Shown here in pieces: positions 20,506 to 30,552 of a stretch of DNA of 64,000 nucleotides. Position 1 is the stretch's first letter. Each line of letters starts with the position of its first letter. The notes below the pieces were generated by a model. The model was not told where the DNA came from, did not search any database, and saw nothing but the letters and a program-made list of their open reading frames with translations. The stretch lies in the NCBI RefSeq assembly GCF_011045125.1, contig NZ_JAAKZF010000004.1, positions 1-64,000 of the forward strand, in the 5' to 3' direction. Made by a program: the position numbers and the translations under genes. The stretch is from Allomesorhizobium camelthorni. Lineage in GTDB: Bacteria; Pseudomonadota; Alphaproteobacteria; Rhizobiales; Rhizobiaceae.

Positions 20506-20692
20506 GCCGCTTCTTAAACCATGACTTGACGGATTGGCGAGAAGCAATACGCCGCGGCTGCGAGCTACAGACGCTTGCCGATCTGGTGGACCAAGTGATT
20601 TGCCGCGATGGGTGGGCCAATGATTACTCATGGGCGATGAGCAGTTCGGATGAACCATTCGGTTCCGGTCCTACGGCGATCGCCATACAGCA

Positions 20693-20718
20693 AAAAGGCC
20701 GGGCGAACCCGGCCTTTT
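20693..20718 (-). terminator. Intrinsic terminator after the small lipoprotein gene
   Basis: An 11-bp perfect stem, aaaaggccggg (20693-20703) with cccggcctttt (20708-20718) and loop cgaa. It can work on both strands, but its position fits the lipoprotein gene on the minus strand. Confidence 0.85.
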
Positions 20719-20733
20719 CGAGATTGGTCGCCC

Positions 20734-20919
20734 TTACTGGGCGGGCGCCGGCTGCGTGGTGTCGGCAGGCGGGGTGGCCTCAGCAGGCGGCGGCGTTGCC
20801 GGCTGCGTAGTCTCGGCAGGCGGCGTGCTCTGTGTCGTTGTATTGTCGGCCGTGTCGCTGCATGCCGCGATGCCGAAAAGAGCGATCGCGGAAGCGGAAG
20901 CCAAAATCAATTTCTTCAT
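20734..20919 (-). CDS. Small Thr/Pro-rich lipoprotein
   Basis: A 61-residue protein with a type II signal peptide, MKKLILASASAIALFGIAAC, where C20 is the lipidation cysteine. The mature part is almost only Thr, Pro, Ala, Gln and Glu, with repeats of the type (T/P)PPAE-T. It is likely exported and anchored to a membrane, with no catalytic domain. Function is unknown. The start at 20919 is chosen over the longer open frame because of the lipobox and a GGAGACTGTA ribosome binding region upstream. Confidence 0.75.
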   Translation of the reverse strand: MKKLILASASAIALFGIAACSDTADNTTTQSTPPAETTQPATPPPAEATPPADTTQPAPAQ

Positions 20920-21124
20920 TACAGTCTCCTCGTGATTACCCCCGGTCGCGCTTTTAATGCATTCGGCGCCATCGGGTTGCGTCACGTCTGCTGTCATCGA
21001 GTAACAATCCGTCAGCAAGCGACGTGCAGCAAAACGATAGCAACGACATGTGGCATCGTTGCGGCATCGGCCGAGACCCAATTATATGGCGGCGCTTGAT
21101 TTGCCGCCGGCCTGGAGAGTTGTG

Positions 21125-24100
21125 ATGAAAAAATGGGACTTCTGGATCGACCGGGGCGGTACCTTCACCGACATTATCGGCCGCAGTCCCGATGGCGCTT
21201 TGCATCCGCGCAAACTCCTGTCGGAAAATCCAGAAGCTTACAAAGATGCCGCGATCCAGGGCATTCGCGATCTGCTTGGGGTAAGGTCCGGCGAACCGAT
21301 GCCTTCGCACCTGATCGGCGACGTGAAGATGGGCACAACCGTCGCCACCAACGCCCTACTGGAGCGCAAAGGCGATCGCGTTCTCCTGCTCATCACCAAG
21401 GGGTTTCGCGATGCGCTCAGGATCGCCTACCAGGCCCGCCCCGATATTTTCGCCAAGGAGATCATTCTTCCTGAGCAACTGTATGAAAAAGTTATCGAAG
21501 TCGACGAGCGCGTGGGCGCCGATGGCATTGTGCACAAATTGTTGGACATCACTGCGGTCAAACCCTTGATCGAACAGGCGAAAAACGATGGGATCGACGC
21601 CGTCGCGATCGTTTTTATGCACGCCTGGAAGTTTCCCGAACACGAGCGCGCCATCGCGAAGACTTGCCGCAAGCTCGGCTTCGGCCAGGTCTCGGTCAGC
21701 CACGAGGTCTCGCCCCTGGTCAAGCTCGTCGGCCGCGGCGACACTACGGTGGTCGATGCGTATCTGTCGCCGATCCTGTCGCGCTATGTCAGCCGTGTCG
21801 CGGGAGAGTTGGGGATCGGCGCGGCGTCCCCCTCGTCCTCCTCACCTCGCCTGATGTTCATGATGTCGTCCGGCGGCCTCACCGCCGCAGACATGTTCCA
21901 GGGCAAGGACGCCATCCTGTCCGGGCCGGCCGGCGGCGTTGTCGGCATGGTCGAGACGGCAAAGCTCGCCGGATTCGAAAAGGTCATCGGTTTCGACATG
22001 GGCGGCACCTCGACCGACGTCGCCCACTTCGATGGTGAGTACGAGCGCGCTTTCGACACCGAAGTTGCCGGCGTGCGCATCCGCGCTCCGATGATGCGCA
22101 TCCACACCGTTGCGGCCGGCGGCGGTTCCATCCTGCATTTCGAGGCGGGCCGCTTCCGCGCCGGCCCGGACTCCGCCGGCGCCAATCCCGGCCCCGCCTG
22201 CTATCGCCGCGGCGGTCCGCTCGCCGTCACCGACGCCAATGTGATGCTGGGAAAGCTCCAGCCCGATTTCTTCCCGGCGATCTTCGGCCCGGCCCAGGAC
22301 CAGCCGCTGGATACGGCTGTCGTGAAGCAGAAGTTCGAGGCGCTCGCCGCCGAGATCGGCGACGGCCGCAGCCCCGAAGCCGTGGCCGAAGGCTTTGTCA
22401 CCATAGCGGTCGAGAACATGGCCAACGCCATCAAGAAGATCTCGGTCCAGCGCGGCTACGACGTCACCGAGTACCTGCTCAACTGCTTCGGCGGCGCCGG
22501 CGGCCAGCATGCCTGCCTGGTGGCCGACGCGCTCGGCATGGAATCGGTGCTGATCCACCCCTTCTCCGGCCTCCTTTCTGCGTATGGCATCGGCCTTTCG
22601 GGCGTGTTCGCTTCGCGCCAGCAAGCGCTACTGAAGCCGCTCGCCGACGATTCCCTTCCGGCAATCGACGAACTCATCGATGCGCTGAGCGACGGCGTGC
22701 GCGGCGAACTGGCCGGCCAGGGCGTGCCTGCCGAAGCTGCGGCGCTGCGCCCGGTCTTGCATATCCGGTACGACGGTACCGACACCGCCCTGCCCGTCGG
22801 CTTCGCGGCGCGCTCGCTCGATCAGGCGCGCATCGACTTCGAGACGGCGCACAAGGCGCAGTTCGGCTTCGTCTATGAAAACAAGCCGATGATCGTCGAG
22901 ACAGTCGATGTCGAAGGCGCGGACGGGCGCATGCGCGGCCGCAGCGAAAGCGACCTCCCGCTGACCTCAGGTGCGGCCCACCGCGGCGAGACCCGAAAAC
23001 TGTTCAGCGACGGCGCGTGGCGCGACGCCGGAATCTTCCGCCGCGAGACGATGAAGCCCGGCCACAAGGTTTCCGGGCCGGCGCTGATCATCGAGAGCCA
23101 TCAGACCATCGTCGTCGAGCAGGGCTGGCAGGCGGAGATCACCCAAAAGGATCACGTGCTGATGCGGCGCGTGGAGAAGAAGCGTCGGCAGGCGGCGCTC
23201 GGCACCGAGGCCGACCCGGTCATGCTGGAGGTCTTCAACAACCTCTTCATGTCGATCGCCGAGCAGATGGGCGTGACGCTGCAGAACACCGCCTATTCGG
23301 TCAACATCAAGGAGCGGCTCGATTTCTCCTGCGCTGTTTTCGACCGCAACGGCGCGCTGGTCGCCAACGCTCCGCACATGCCCGTGCATCTCGGCTCAAT
23401 GGACCGCTCGGTCGAGACCATCATCCGCCTCAACGAGGGCGACATCCATCCGGGCGACGTGTTCGCCCTGAACGCGCCCTACAATGGCGGCACGCACCTT
23501 CCCGACATTACGGTCGTCACTCCGGTTTTCGACGACGGCGGCAAGGAAATCCTCTTCTACGCCGCCTCGCGCGGCCACCATGCTGATATCGGCGGCACGG
23601 CGCCCGGCTCGATGACGCCGCTCGCCACCACGGTCGACGAGGAAGGCGTTCTGATCGACAATTTCCGCCTCGTCGAGCGCGGCCGCTTTCGCGAGGAGGC
23701 GCTGCACGCGCTCCTCACCGACCACCCCTGGCCTGCAAGAAACCCGCACCAGAACATCGCCGACCTCAAGGCGCAGATCGCCGCCAACGAGAAGGGCGTC
23801 GCCGAGCTCCGCAAGATGGTCGCACATTTCGGGCTGGACGTGGTCGAAGCCTATATGGGCCATGTCCAGGACAACGCCGCAGAGAGCGTGCGCCGCGTGC
23901 TGGAGCGCCTGCCGGACAATTCCGAATACGAATATCCGACCGACACCGGGCAGGTCATCAAAGTCAGGATCACCGTCGACCGCAAAAAGCGCGAGGCGAC
24001 AGTCGACTTTACCGGCACCTCGCCGGTGATGAAGAACAATTTCAACGCCCCGGAGCCGGTCGCCCGCGCAGCGGTGCTTTACGCCTTCCGCGTCATGGTC

Positions 24101-24757
24101 GAAGACATGATACCGATGAATGCCGGCTGCTTGCGGCCGATCAATATCATCATCCCCGAAGGCTGCATGCTGCGGCCGAGCTATCCGGCGGCGGTGGTCG
24201 CCGGCAATGTCGAGACGTCACAGCACGTCACCAATGCAATCTTCGGCGCCATGGGCGCGCTCGCCAACGCGCAAGGGACGATGAACAATCTGACCTACGG
24301 CAACAAGCAATATCAATATTATGAGACGATCTGCTCAGGTTCTCCCGCAGGCCGGATGAACGATGGCCGCGGCTTTCACGGCACATCGGGCGTCCACACC
24401 CATATGACCAATTCGCGCCTCACCGACCCCGAAATCCTCGAACTTCGCTTTCCAGTGTTGCTCGAAGATTTCCACATCCGTGAAAATTCCGGCGGCAAGG
24501 GCAAATGGAACGCCGGCGACGGTACGCGCCGCACCATCCGCTTCCTCGAGAGAATGGAATGCGCGATCCTTTCCTCGCACCGTTCCCATCCGCCGCGTGG
24601 GCTCGAAGGCGGTAGTGACGGCCAAGTCGGCAAGACCGAAATCCGCCGCAATGACGGTTCTGTCCAGACCCTGAAAGCCTGCGATCAGACCGTTCTGGAA
24701 CCCGGCGAGGCAGTGATCGTGACAACACCGACGCCGGGAGCATTTGGGCGCGACTGA
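21125..24757 (+). CDS. 5-oxoprolinase / hydantoinase (HyuA-HyuB fusion)
   Basis: A 1210-residue single-chain ATP-dependent enzyme of the hydantoinase/oxoprolinase family. The HyuA-like half (about 1-670) begins with [10 protein letters not shown], has [15 protein letters not shown] and the ATP-binding [11 protein letters not shown] segment. The HyuB-like half (about 700-1200) has [11 protein letters not shown] and [16 protein letters not shown]. Full-length eukaryotic-type 5-oxoprolinases of this size convert 5-oxo-L-proline to glutamate. Hydantoin substrates remain possible. The ATG at 21125 follows a GGAGAG site, and the frame open from 21050 is not needed. It stands alone, with convergent cupin and AHSA1 genes downstream. 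Confidence 0.88.
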   Translation: MKKWDFWIDRGGTFTDIIGRSPDGALHPRKLLSENPEAYKDAAIQGIRDLLGVRSGEPMPSHLIGDVKMGTTVATNALLERKGDRVLLLITKGFRDALRIAYQARPDIFAKEIILPEQLYEKVIEVDERVGADGIVHKLLDITAVKPLIEQAKNDGIDAVAIVFMHAWKFPEHERAIAKTCRKLGFGQVSVSHEVSPLVKLVGRGDTTVVDAYLSPILSRYVSRVAGELGIGAASPSSSSPRLMFMMSSGGLTAADMFQGKDAILSGPAGGVVGMVETAKLAGFEKVIGFDMGGTSTDVAHFDGEYERAFDTEVAGVRIRAPMMRIHTVAAGGGSILHFEAGRFRAGPDSAGANPGPACYRRGGPLAVTDANVMLGKLQPDFFPAIFGPAQDQPLDTAVVKQKFEALAAEIGDGRSPEAVAEGFVTIAVENMANAIKKISVQRGYDVTEYLLNCFGGAGGQHACLVADALGMESVLIHPFSGLLSAYGIGLSGVFASRQQALLKPLADDSLPAIDELIDALSDGVRGELAGQGVPAEAAALRPVLHIRYDGTDTALPVGFAARSLDQARIDFETAHKAQFGFVYENKPMIVETVDVEGADGRMRGRSESDLPLTSGAAHRGETRKLFSDGAWRDAGIFRRETMKPGHKVSGPALIIESHQTIVVEQGWQAEITQKDHVLMRRVEKKRRQAALGTEADPVMLEVFNNLFMSIAEQMGVTLQNTAYSVNIKERLDFSCAVFDRNGALVANAPHMPVHLGSMDRSVETIIRLNEGDIHPGDVFALNAPYNGGTHLPDITVVTPVFDDGGKEILFYAASRGHHADIGGTAPGSMTPLATTVDEEGVLIDNFRLVERGRFREEALHALLTDHPWPARNPHQNIADLKAQIAANEKGVAELRKMVAHFGLDVVEAYMGHVQDNAAESVRRVLERLPDNSEYEYPTDTGQVIKVRITVDRKKREATVDFTGTSPVMKNNFNAPEPVARAAVLYAFRVMVEDMIPMNAGCLRPINIIIPEGCMLRPSYPAAVVAGNVETSQHVTNAIFGAMGALANAQGTMNNLTYGNKQYQYYETICSGSPAGRMNDGRGFHGTSGVHTHMTNSRLTDPEILELRFPVLLEDFHIRENSGGKGKWNAGDGTRRTIRFLERMECAILSSHRSHPPRGLEGGSDGQVGKTEIRRNDGSVQTLKACDQTVLEPGEAVIVTTPTPGAFGRD

Positions 24758-24770
24758 AACGCCGCGCTTC

Positions 24771-25160
24771 CTATTCGAGGTTGGTCTGGATCCAGCGTGG
24801 CGACAGGTGAATGTCGAGCGTCTGGAGGCGTCCGGGGCCCAGATTGACGAACCGGTGCGGCAACCCCGCAGGCCCTAGCACCGTTTCGCCGGCCTCCGCA
24901 TCGATTGTTTGGTCGCCGACGAAGAACCGCGCGCGGCCCTGCTGGATCACGAAAACCTCGTCATAAGGGTGGACATGCAGCACGGGGCCACTCCCCGGCT
25001 CGTCGTTACCATAGGTGAGCACTGTGATCTGCGTTGCCAAGGCCTCGCCGTTGATTGAGCCGCGATAAGGACCGTCGCGTGTGCCGTCGAAAAGCTTGGC
25101 CTTGGCAGGCGGGCGACCGTCCGGGGTGACGGTCGCAGGATCGAAGTCGCGCCGGGTCAT
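24771..25160 (-). CDS. Cupin domain protein
   Basis: A 129-residue single cupin barrel. The metal-binding motif 1 reads HVHPYDEVFVIQQG (about residues 73-86) and motif 2 lies around PAGLPHRFVN. A GGAGG site is 5 bases before the ATG. The ligand is unknown. It is convergent with the oxoprolinase gene 13 bases away and followed on its strand by nothing else, so it is probably monocistronic. Confidence 0.8.
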   Translation of the reverse strand: MTRRDFDPATVTPDGRPPAKAKLFDGTRDGPYRGSINGEALATQITVLTYGNDEPGSGPVLHVHPYDEVFVIQQGRARFFVGDQTIDAEAGETVLGPAGLPHRFVNLGPGRLQTLDIHLSPRWIQTNLE

Positions 25161-25220
25161 GGAACCTCCTGATTGAAGGGAAGGATGCCCGGCGCGAGAG
25201 ATGGGAGCAAGCCCCTGGCC

Positions 25221-25706
25221 TCACGCCGCCAGTTGCCCCTTCTCCGCCAGTTCCTCCAGCCGCTGGTAGCTCGCCTCCATGCCCTGATCCATGCCGGTGT
25301 CAAGCATGGCTTTCCGCGTCTCGGCATCAGGCAATGTCATGCGCATGGTCATCAGCGTGCCGGAGCCGTCCGCCTCGAAGCGCGTTTCGACATGGTTGTC
25401 GGGTGTCGGGTCGGGCATGTGCATACGCTCGACGTGAACGATTCGGCTATACGGCTCGACTTCAAGATATTCGCCGGTGAGATAAAACCCCGGCTTGTCG
25501 CCTTCGGCCCACTCATAGCGGATCTTCCCGCCCGGCTTCGCCTCGCTGATGCAGACAGGCATCGTCCAGCCCTCGGGACCCAGCATCCATTTCTGGATCA
25601 GCTTCGGCTCGGTATGGGCGCGGAACACGGTTTCCGGTTTGGCCGCAAAGCGCCTTGTGACGATGACGTGGGTATCGCCCTCGGTCTTCAGCGTCAGCTT
25701 GCTCAT
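25221..25706 (-). CDS. AHSA1/SRPBCC domain protein
   Basis: A 161-residue START-like SRPBCC (AHSA1) protein. It begins MSKLTLKTEGDTHVIVTRRF, followed by the typical AKPETVFRAHTEPKLIQKW segment that lines the hydrophobic cavity. Such proteins are very often encoded right after an ArsR repressor, and here the ATG overlaps the arsR stop (ATGA). The ligand is unknown. An in-frame extension upstream lies within arsR and is not a likely start. Confidence 0.85.
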   Translation of the reverse strand: MSKLTLKTEGDTHVIVTRRFAAKPETVFRAHTEPKLIQKWMLGPEGWTMPVCISEAKPGGKIRYEWAEGDKPGFYLTGEYLEVEPYSRIVHVERMHMPDPTPDNHVETRFEADGSGTLMTMRMTLPDAETRKAMLDTGMDQGMEASYQRLEELAEKGQLAA

Positions 25707-26059
25707 GATCTGTCCTTTCCTTCCTCGTTTTCCATTTCGGCCAGAACGCCGTCCAGCCGGTCGTAATTGCGCGCCATCGCTTCCCGCAGCCAGTCGAGCC
25801 ACCGGTCGATTTCGGTGATCGCCTGCGGCGCCAGGCGGCACGGGCGCTTCGTACCCTCCACGCGGCGTAGGATGAGCCCTGCCCCCTCCAGCACCTTCAG
25901 GTGGCGTGAGACGGCGGGCTGGGTCATCTCGAACGGCTCCGCCAACTCCATCACAGTGGCCTCGCCGAGCGCCAGGCGTGCAAGAATCGCCCGCCTTGTC
26001 GGATCAGCGAGAGCGGAGAATGCGGAGTCGAGGTCGAGCATTTGCGTCAGTCCATTCAT
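25703..26059 (-). CDS. ArsR-family transcriptional repressor
   Basis: A 118-residue winged-helix repressor (starting MNGLTQMLDLDSAF). FSALADPTRRAILARL and the recognition helix MTQPAVSRHLKVLEGAGLI (about 50-68) are clear. The cysteine metal box is absent, as in the subgroup paired with AHSA1 proteins. The start is taken at 26059; a second Met six codons in (MLDLDSAF) is also possible because the promoter palindrome sits only 8 bp upstream. It probably represses its own two-gene operon. Confidence 0.85.
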   Translation of the reverse strand: MNGLTQMLDLDSAFSALADPTRRAILARLALGEATVMELAEPFEMTQPAVSRHLKVLEGAGLILRRVEGTKRPCRLAPQAITEIDRWLDWLREAMARNYDRLDGVLAEMENEEGKDRS

Positions 26060-26066
26060 AACATAA

Positions 26067-26080
26067 TTGTTATATAACAA
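26067..26080. promoter_or_regulatory. 14-bp perfect palindrome, probable ArsR operator
   Basis: TTGTTATATAACAA is a perfect palindrome just upstream of the arsR start. On the minus strand a consensus -35 TTGACA (rc of 26090-26095) precedes it, so the palindrome fills the spacer and -10 region, where a repressor would block RNA polymerase. Confidence 0.65.
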
Positions 26081-26142
26081 ACTTGTTTTGTCAAGCCGTA
26101 TGATTGCTGCGTCTCCGGCTGCCAAAAGCGCCAAACCCGCAA

Positions 26143-26182
26143 CCGTCATTCTCCCGTCATCGGCATGTCATCCGCGCGTCAT
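26143..26182 (+). promoter_or_regulatory. Two tandem Pho boxes upstream of btaA
   Basis: Four 7-bp units CCGTCAT (26143), CCGTCAT (26154), ATGTCAT (26165) and GCGTCAT (26176) repeat at an exact 11-bp period. PhoB binds CTGTCAT direct repeats with 4-bp spacers, giving the same period. They end 48 bases before the btaA start, consistent with phosphate-starvation activation of betaine-lipid synthesis known from Sinorhizobium. Confidence 0.8.
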
Positions 26183-26230
26183 CGCCATGGCTTAGCCGGG
26201 ACACGATCTCACAATGAGGGAGCCGCGGGC

Positions 26231-27475
26231 ATGACCGACCTTTCCGCCGAACTTGCAACGCGCCGCAAGCGGCCGATCCGCGATGCGGTCTACCAGAACG
26301 GCGCGCTCTCCAAGGCAGGCCTGTCGGAGCGCCTGTTCACGCTCCTTTTCTCCGGCCTGGTTTATCCGCAGATCTGGGAAGATCCAGAGATCGACATGGA
26401 GGCCATGGCGCTCACCGAGGGCCACCGCATCGTCACCATCGCGTCGGGCGGCTGCAACGTCCTCGCCTACCTGACACGTTCGCCGGCGCGGATTGACGCG
26501 GTCGACCTGAACACCGCCCACATCGCGCTGAACCGCATGAAACTCGCCGCGGTTCGCCACCTGCCATCCCAGGCCGATTTGTTCCGCTTCTTCGGCGAGG
26601 CCGGCAACCGCCACAATTCCGCGGCCTATGACCGCTTCATCGCTCCGCATCTCGACCGGGCCAGCCGGGACTATTGGGAGAAGCGCAACTGGCGCGGCAA
26701 GCGCCGCATCGCAGCCTTCGAACGCAATTTTTACCAGCGCGGCCTGCTCGGCCTGTTCATCGCCGCCGGCCATCGCGTGGCGCGGCTCTACGGTGTCGAC
26801 GTCAAGGAGATCATGACGGCCGGAACGCTGGACGATCAGCGCGCCTATTTCGAAAGGCGCCTGGCTCCAATTTTCCGCCGCCCGCTCCTTCGATGGGCCA
26901 CCTCGCGCAAGGCCTCGCTGTTCGGCCTCGGCATTCCGCCGGCGCAGTATGATTCGCTGATCACCTCCGGCGACGGCACGATGGCCAGCGTACTCTCGGC
27001 CCGGCTCGAAAAGCTCGCCTGCGATTTCCCGCTGAAGGACAATTACTTCGCCTGGCAGGCCTTCGCCCGCCGCTATCCCGCGCCCGGCGAGGCTGCCCTG
27101 CCGGCCTATCTCGACGCGGCGAACTACGCCACGATCCGGCGCAATCTCTATCGCGTCTCAATCCACCACGCGAATTTCACTGAACTGCTCGCCGCCAAGG
27201 GTGCGGGCCAGGTCGACCGCTTCGTGCTGCTCGACGCGCAGGACTGGATGAGCGACCGGCAGCTCAACGAACTCTGGACCGAGATCACCCGCACGGCGGC
27301 GCCCGGCGCACGCGTCATCTTCCGCACGGCGGCCGAGCCCAGCCTGCTGCCCGGCCGCGTCTCCGACACGCTGCTCGACCAATGGAGCTACGAGGCCGAG
27401 ACGTCGCGAGAACTCTCCGCCCGTGATCGTTCCGCCATTTATGGCGGCTTCCACCTCTATGTGAAGAAGTCCTGA
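26231..27475 (+). CDS. btaA: SAM:diacylglycerol 3-amino-3-carboxypropyltransferase BtaA
   Basis: A 414-residue DUF3419 protein. BtaA transfers the 3-amino-3-carboxypropyl group of SAM to diacylglycerol, forming diacylglyceryl-homoserine, the first step to the betaine lipid DGTS. Recognisable segments are LLFSGLVYPQIWEDP, the SAM-binding IASGGCNVLAYL (about residues 72-83), DAVDLNTAHIALN and the C-terminal RTAAEPSLLPGR. The ATG at 26231 is taken because the open frame further upstream runs through the Pho boxes. A TGATG junction couples it to btaB. Confidence 0.93.
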   Translation: MTDLSAELATRRKRPIRDAVYQNGALSKAGLSERLFTLLFSGLVYPQIWEDPEIDMEAMALTEGHRIVTIASGGCNVLAYLTRSPARIDAVDLNTAHIALNRMKLAAVRHLPSQADLFRFFGEAGNRHNSAAYDRFIAPHLDRASRDYWEKRNWRGKRRIAAFERNFYQRGLLGLFIAAGHRVARLYGVDVKEIMTAGTLDDQRAYFERRLAPIFRRPLLRWATSRKASLFGLGIPPAQYDSLITSGDGTMASVLSARLEKLACDFPLKDNYFAWQAFARRYPAPGEAALPAYLDAANYATIRRNLYRVSIHHANFTELLAAKGAGQVDRFVLLDAQDWMSDRQLNELWTEITRTAAPGARVIFRTAAEPSLLPGRVSDTLLDQWSYEAETSRELSARDRSAIYGGFHLYVKKS

Positions 27476-28134
27476 TGAGCGCGGGCGAAAGCGCCCATGC
27501 CGCGCTGATGGACGGCGTCTATCGCCATCAGCGCCATGTCTACGACCTTACCCGCAAATACTATCTGCTTGGCCGCGACCGGCTGATCGAAGGGCTCGGC
27601 GTCCCGCCGGGCGGGACCGTGCTGGAACTCGGCTGCGGCACCGGCCGCAATCTGATCCAGGCGGCGCGGCGCTATCCCGATGCCCGCTTCTTCGGCATCG
27701 ACATTTCGCACGCGATGCTGGAAACGGCCTCGGCGGCGGTCGCGCGCTACGGCCTTTCCGGCCGCACGGCGCTTGCGAAGGGCGACGCCACCGCGTTCGA
27801 CGCGAACGTCCTTTTCGGCCAACCGGCATTCGACCGAATCTTCATCTCCTATGCGCTGTCTATGATTCCGGGCTGGGAGAAAACCATCCCGACAGCACTC
27901 GCCGCGCTAGCGCCGGGCGGTTCGCTACACATCGTCGATTTCGGCCAGCAGGACGGCCTGCCGCACTGGTTCCGCTCGGGCCTGCGCGCCTGGCTGGCAA
28001 AGTTCCACGTCGCGCCGCGTGATTCTCTACGTGAAGTGCTGGAATCGGAATGCCAGCGGACCGGCGCAAGCCTTTCCGTCGAAACGCTTTATCGCGGCTA
28101 TGCGGTGCGTGCCGTCGTAACGCGGGCAAGTTGA
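27475..28134 (+). CDS. btaB: Diacylglyceryl-homoserine N-methyltransferase BtaB
   Basis: A 219-residue class I SAM methyltransferase that makes three successive N-methylations of diacylglyceryl-homoserine to give DGTS. The SAM motif VLELGCGTGRN lies at about residues 44-54, followed by FFGIDISHAMLE. The order btaA-btaB with overlapping stop and start codons is the canonical bacterial arrangement. The stop lies 7 bases from the end of a convergent hydrolase gene. Confidence 0.93.
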   Translation: MSAGESAHAALMDGVYRHQRHVYDLTRKYYLLGRDRLIEGLGVPPGGTVLELGCGTGRNLIQAARRYPDARFFGIDISHAMLETASAAVARYGLSGRTALAKGDATAFDANVLFGQPAFDRIFISYALSMIPGWEKTIPTALAALAPGGSLHIVDFGQQDGLPHWFRSGLRAWLAKFHVAPRDSLREVLESECQRTGASLSVETLYRGYAVRAVVTRAS

Positions 28135-28141
28135 AAACGCC

Positions 28142-29530
28142 CTACTCCGCCCCCTTCGCCAGCGCCTCAACCAGCACCTGCGGCTTGTAGCCGAGCTTCG
28201 ACGGCGTCAGCCCGAGCCGAACCACCACCAGCCCCTTCGAAGGCACAACCGCGACCGACTGGCCGTCATGGCCGAGCAGCCAGAAAATGTCGTCCGGCAG
28301 GTCGAAGCCGGCATCCGGATCCTGCCCCTCGGGCGTTCCGGCTAGCGGCCCATGCAGCCAGACCTGCCCGCGTCCATATTCGCCCTTCGAGGCCGGCGCA
28401 GGCTCCCGCATCCATGCCACGAAATCCGGCGGCAGGAGTTCTTCCCCGTTCCAGACGCCGTCCTGAGCAAGGAACTGCCCGAACCGCGCCCAGTCGCGCG
28501 CCGTCGCATACATGTAGGACGAGCCTGCGAAGGTGCCGCGCGCATCGGTTTCCATCACCGCGCTGGCCATCCCGAGCGGGCCGAACAGCGCCTCCCGAGG
28601 CCAGACCAGCGCCTGGTCCGGGTCGCCCACCGCGTCCTGCCACAGCCGCGACAGCAGCACCGTAGTTCCGCTCGAATAGCTGAAGGTCGTCCCTACCGGC
28701 CGGACCAGCGGCTTTGCCGCCGCGAAGCCCGCCATGTCGGGTTCGAGGTAGAGCATGCGCGTCACGTCGGTCACGTCGCCGTAATCCTCGTTGAATTCGA
28801 GCCCGCTCGACATCGCCATCAGGTCGGCGACACTGATCTCGGCCCGCCCATCGTCAGCCCAGCCCTCGAACAGCCCTCGCCGGTCCACGTCCATCCGGCC
28901 TTCCTTCACCAGCGTACCGATGATCGCGGCAGTCACGCTCTTGGTGATCGACCAGCCGAGCAAGGGCGTGTCGGCCGAAAATCCGTCACCGTAGCGCTCG
29001 CCGACAATGCGGCCGTCCCGCACCACCACCACGGCGCGCATGCCTGGCCCGGTCATCGCCAGGTCGTCGAGAACCGCCGCAATCCCGGGATCCTGCGACG
29101 GCAGGACCCGGTTGCCCTCGGGCCATATCTCATCCGAAAGCTCGGGCAGCGACGGCATCGCGATGTCGGTCACTTGAGCGGAAGCCAGGTCGCCGTCCGG
29201 AACCGCCGCGCAGCCGAAGCCGGTTCGGTCGACCGCCAGGCCCTTTCCGAACAGGCCGAACAGTCCCGCCGAAACCGTTCCGGCGCTTTCGTCAACAACA
29301 ACATTGATCAGCTTCAGTATCGGATGCCCCGGCGCTTGCACATCGGCCTGCAGCACATCGGCGGCATCGCGTCCGGCAATGAATACGTTGGAGCAGACGA
29401 TTTTCGCGGAATAACCCGCCGCAACCCGGATCATCGCCGGCGGCGCGAAATAGAGCCACGCCGCCAGCCCGATCAGCGCGGCAACAGCCAATCCAGCCAG
29501 CCATTTTGCGATCTTCCGCCCAATTCGCAT
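28142..29530 (-). CDS. Serine hydrolase, beta-lactamase/6-aminohexanoate-dimer hydrolase type
   Basis: A 462-residue membrane-anchored serine hydrolase of the class C beta-lactamase superfamily. One N-terminal hydrophobic segment (about 10-29) probably anchors it with the catalytic part outside. The SxxK motif SITK is at residues 194-197, and a YSSG motif near residue 294 replaces the YxN motif. A GHDGQS segment near 427 takes the KTG position. The 110-residue region before the catalytic domain is unusual for simple beta-lactamases. Likely substrates are amide or ester compounds rather than antibiotics; the substrate is not predictable. Confidence 0.78.
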   Translation of the reverse strand: MRIGRKIAKWLAGLAVAALIGLAAWLYFAPPAMIRVAAGYSAKIVCSNVFIAGRDAADVLQADVQAPGHPILKLINVVVDESAGTVSAGLFGLFGKGLAVDRTGFGCAAVPDGDLASAQVTDIAMPSLPELSDEIWPEGNRVLPSQDPGIAAVLDDLAMTGPGMRAVVVVRDGRIVGERYGDGFSADTPLLGWSITKSVTAAIIGTLVKEGRMDVDRRGLFEGWADDGRAEISVADLMAMSSGLEFNEDYGDVTDVTRMLYLEPDMAGFAAAKPLVRPVGTTFSYSSGTTVLLSRLWQDAVGDPDQALVWPREALFGPLGMASAVMETDARGTFAGSSYMYATARDWARFGQFLAQDGVWNGEELLPPDFVAWMREPAPASKGEYGRGQVWLHGPLAGTPEGQDPDAGFDLPDDIFWLLGHDGQSVAVVPSKGLVVVRLGLTPSKLGYKPQVLVEALAKGAE

Positions 29531-29749
29531 TCCGCCTCCACGTCGTCGCCATCGTTCCGCCGCAATTCCTCATGGAAATTTCGCGGCCTGTCGAGCGGGG
29601 ATCAACAGATTGTCAACCATGATCAGCCAAGACTGGAATATTCCGGCCTGTCACGAGGTGGCGGCCCTGCTGCACGGCTGCGCGTCCAAGGGGGACACGC
29701 ATACTCGATAGATATCCGGGCGGGCTAAACCCGTCCAACAGGAGACGCG

Positions 29750-30550
29750 ATGCGCCGAATTCCGGCTCTGATCCTGCTGGCGCTGCTTGCCGCCTGCACG
29801 ACCATGGACGATCTGGCGCCGGTCGCCACCGACGCCGGCCCCAGCACCGAGGTTTCGGTCGGTTATCCACGCTTCGACGACAGCGACCCGCACGACTGGC
29901 AGGGCCGCACGCCGTGGAACCATGCCGTGCACGGCACCGACGTGTCGAAATACCAATCGTCCGTCGACTGGCACACCGCCAAGGCCAGCGGCATATCCTT
30001 CGCCTTCATCAAGGCGACGGAAGGCGGCGACCGCATCGACGACTATTTTGCCGAGCACTGGCGCGGCGCCAAAGCTGCCGGCGTGCCGCGCAGCGCCTAT
30101 CATTTCTACTATTTCTGTCGCCCCGCCGCGGAGCAAGCGGCCTGGTTCATCCGCAACGTGCCCCGCGACCGCTCGGCTTTGCCGCCGGTGCTCGACATGG
30201 AGTGGAACCCGCAATCGCCGACTTGCAAGCTTCGTCCGCCCGCTGCGACCGTGCGCAGCGAGATGAAGACATTCCTCGAGATCGTCGAAAAGCACTACGG
30301 CAAGAAGCCGATCATCTATACCTCGATCGACTTCTTCGACGATAACGGCCTCGCTTCCTTCACTGGCTATCCCTACTGGCTGCGCTCGGTCGCCGGCCAT
30401 CCGAGCGACCGCTACGGCGGTCATCCCTTCGAATTCTGGCAATATACGGGAACCGGCGTCGTTCCCGGCATCAAGGGCAATGCTGACATTAACGTCTTCA
30501 ACGGCAGCCCCTCCGCCTGGAAGAAGTGGCTGAAGGCGAATACGCACTGA
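29750..30550 (+). CDS. GH25 lysozyme-like lipoprotein
   Basis: A 266-residue glycoside hydrolase family 25 muramidase. The N-terminal signal ends in a lipobox (LLAAC, C16), so it is probably tethered to a membrane. The family catalytic residues fit D64 in HGTDVSKYQ and D149/E151 in PVLDMEW. The C-terminal FWQYTGTG and NADINVFNG close the barrel in the usual way. It should hydrolyse beta-1,4 bonds between MurNAc and GlcNAc. A transglycosylase gene follows on the same strand after a palindromic repeat. Confidence 0.88.
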   Translation: MRRIPALILLALLAACTTMDDLAPVATDAGPSTEVSVGYPRFDDSDPHDWQGRTPWNHAVHGTDVSKYQSSVDWHTAKASGISFAFIKATEGGDRIDDYFAEHWRGAKAAGVPRSAYHFYYFCRPAAEQAAWFIRNVPRDRSALPPVLDMEWNPQSPTCKLRPPAATVRSEMKTFLEIVEKHYGKKPIIYTSIDFFDDNGLASFTGYPYWLRSVAGHPSDRYGGHPFEFWQYTGTGVVPGIKGNADINVFNGSPSAWKKWLKANTH

Positions 30551-30552
30551 GG

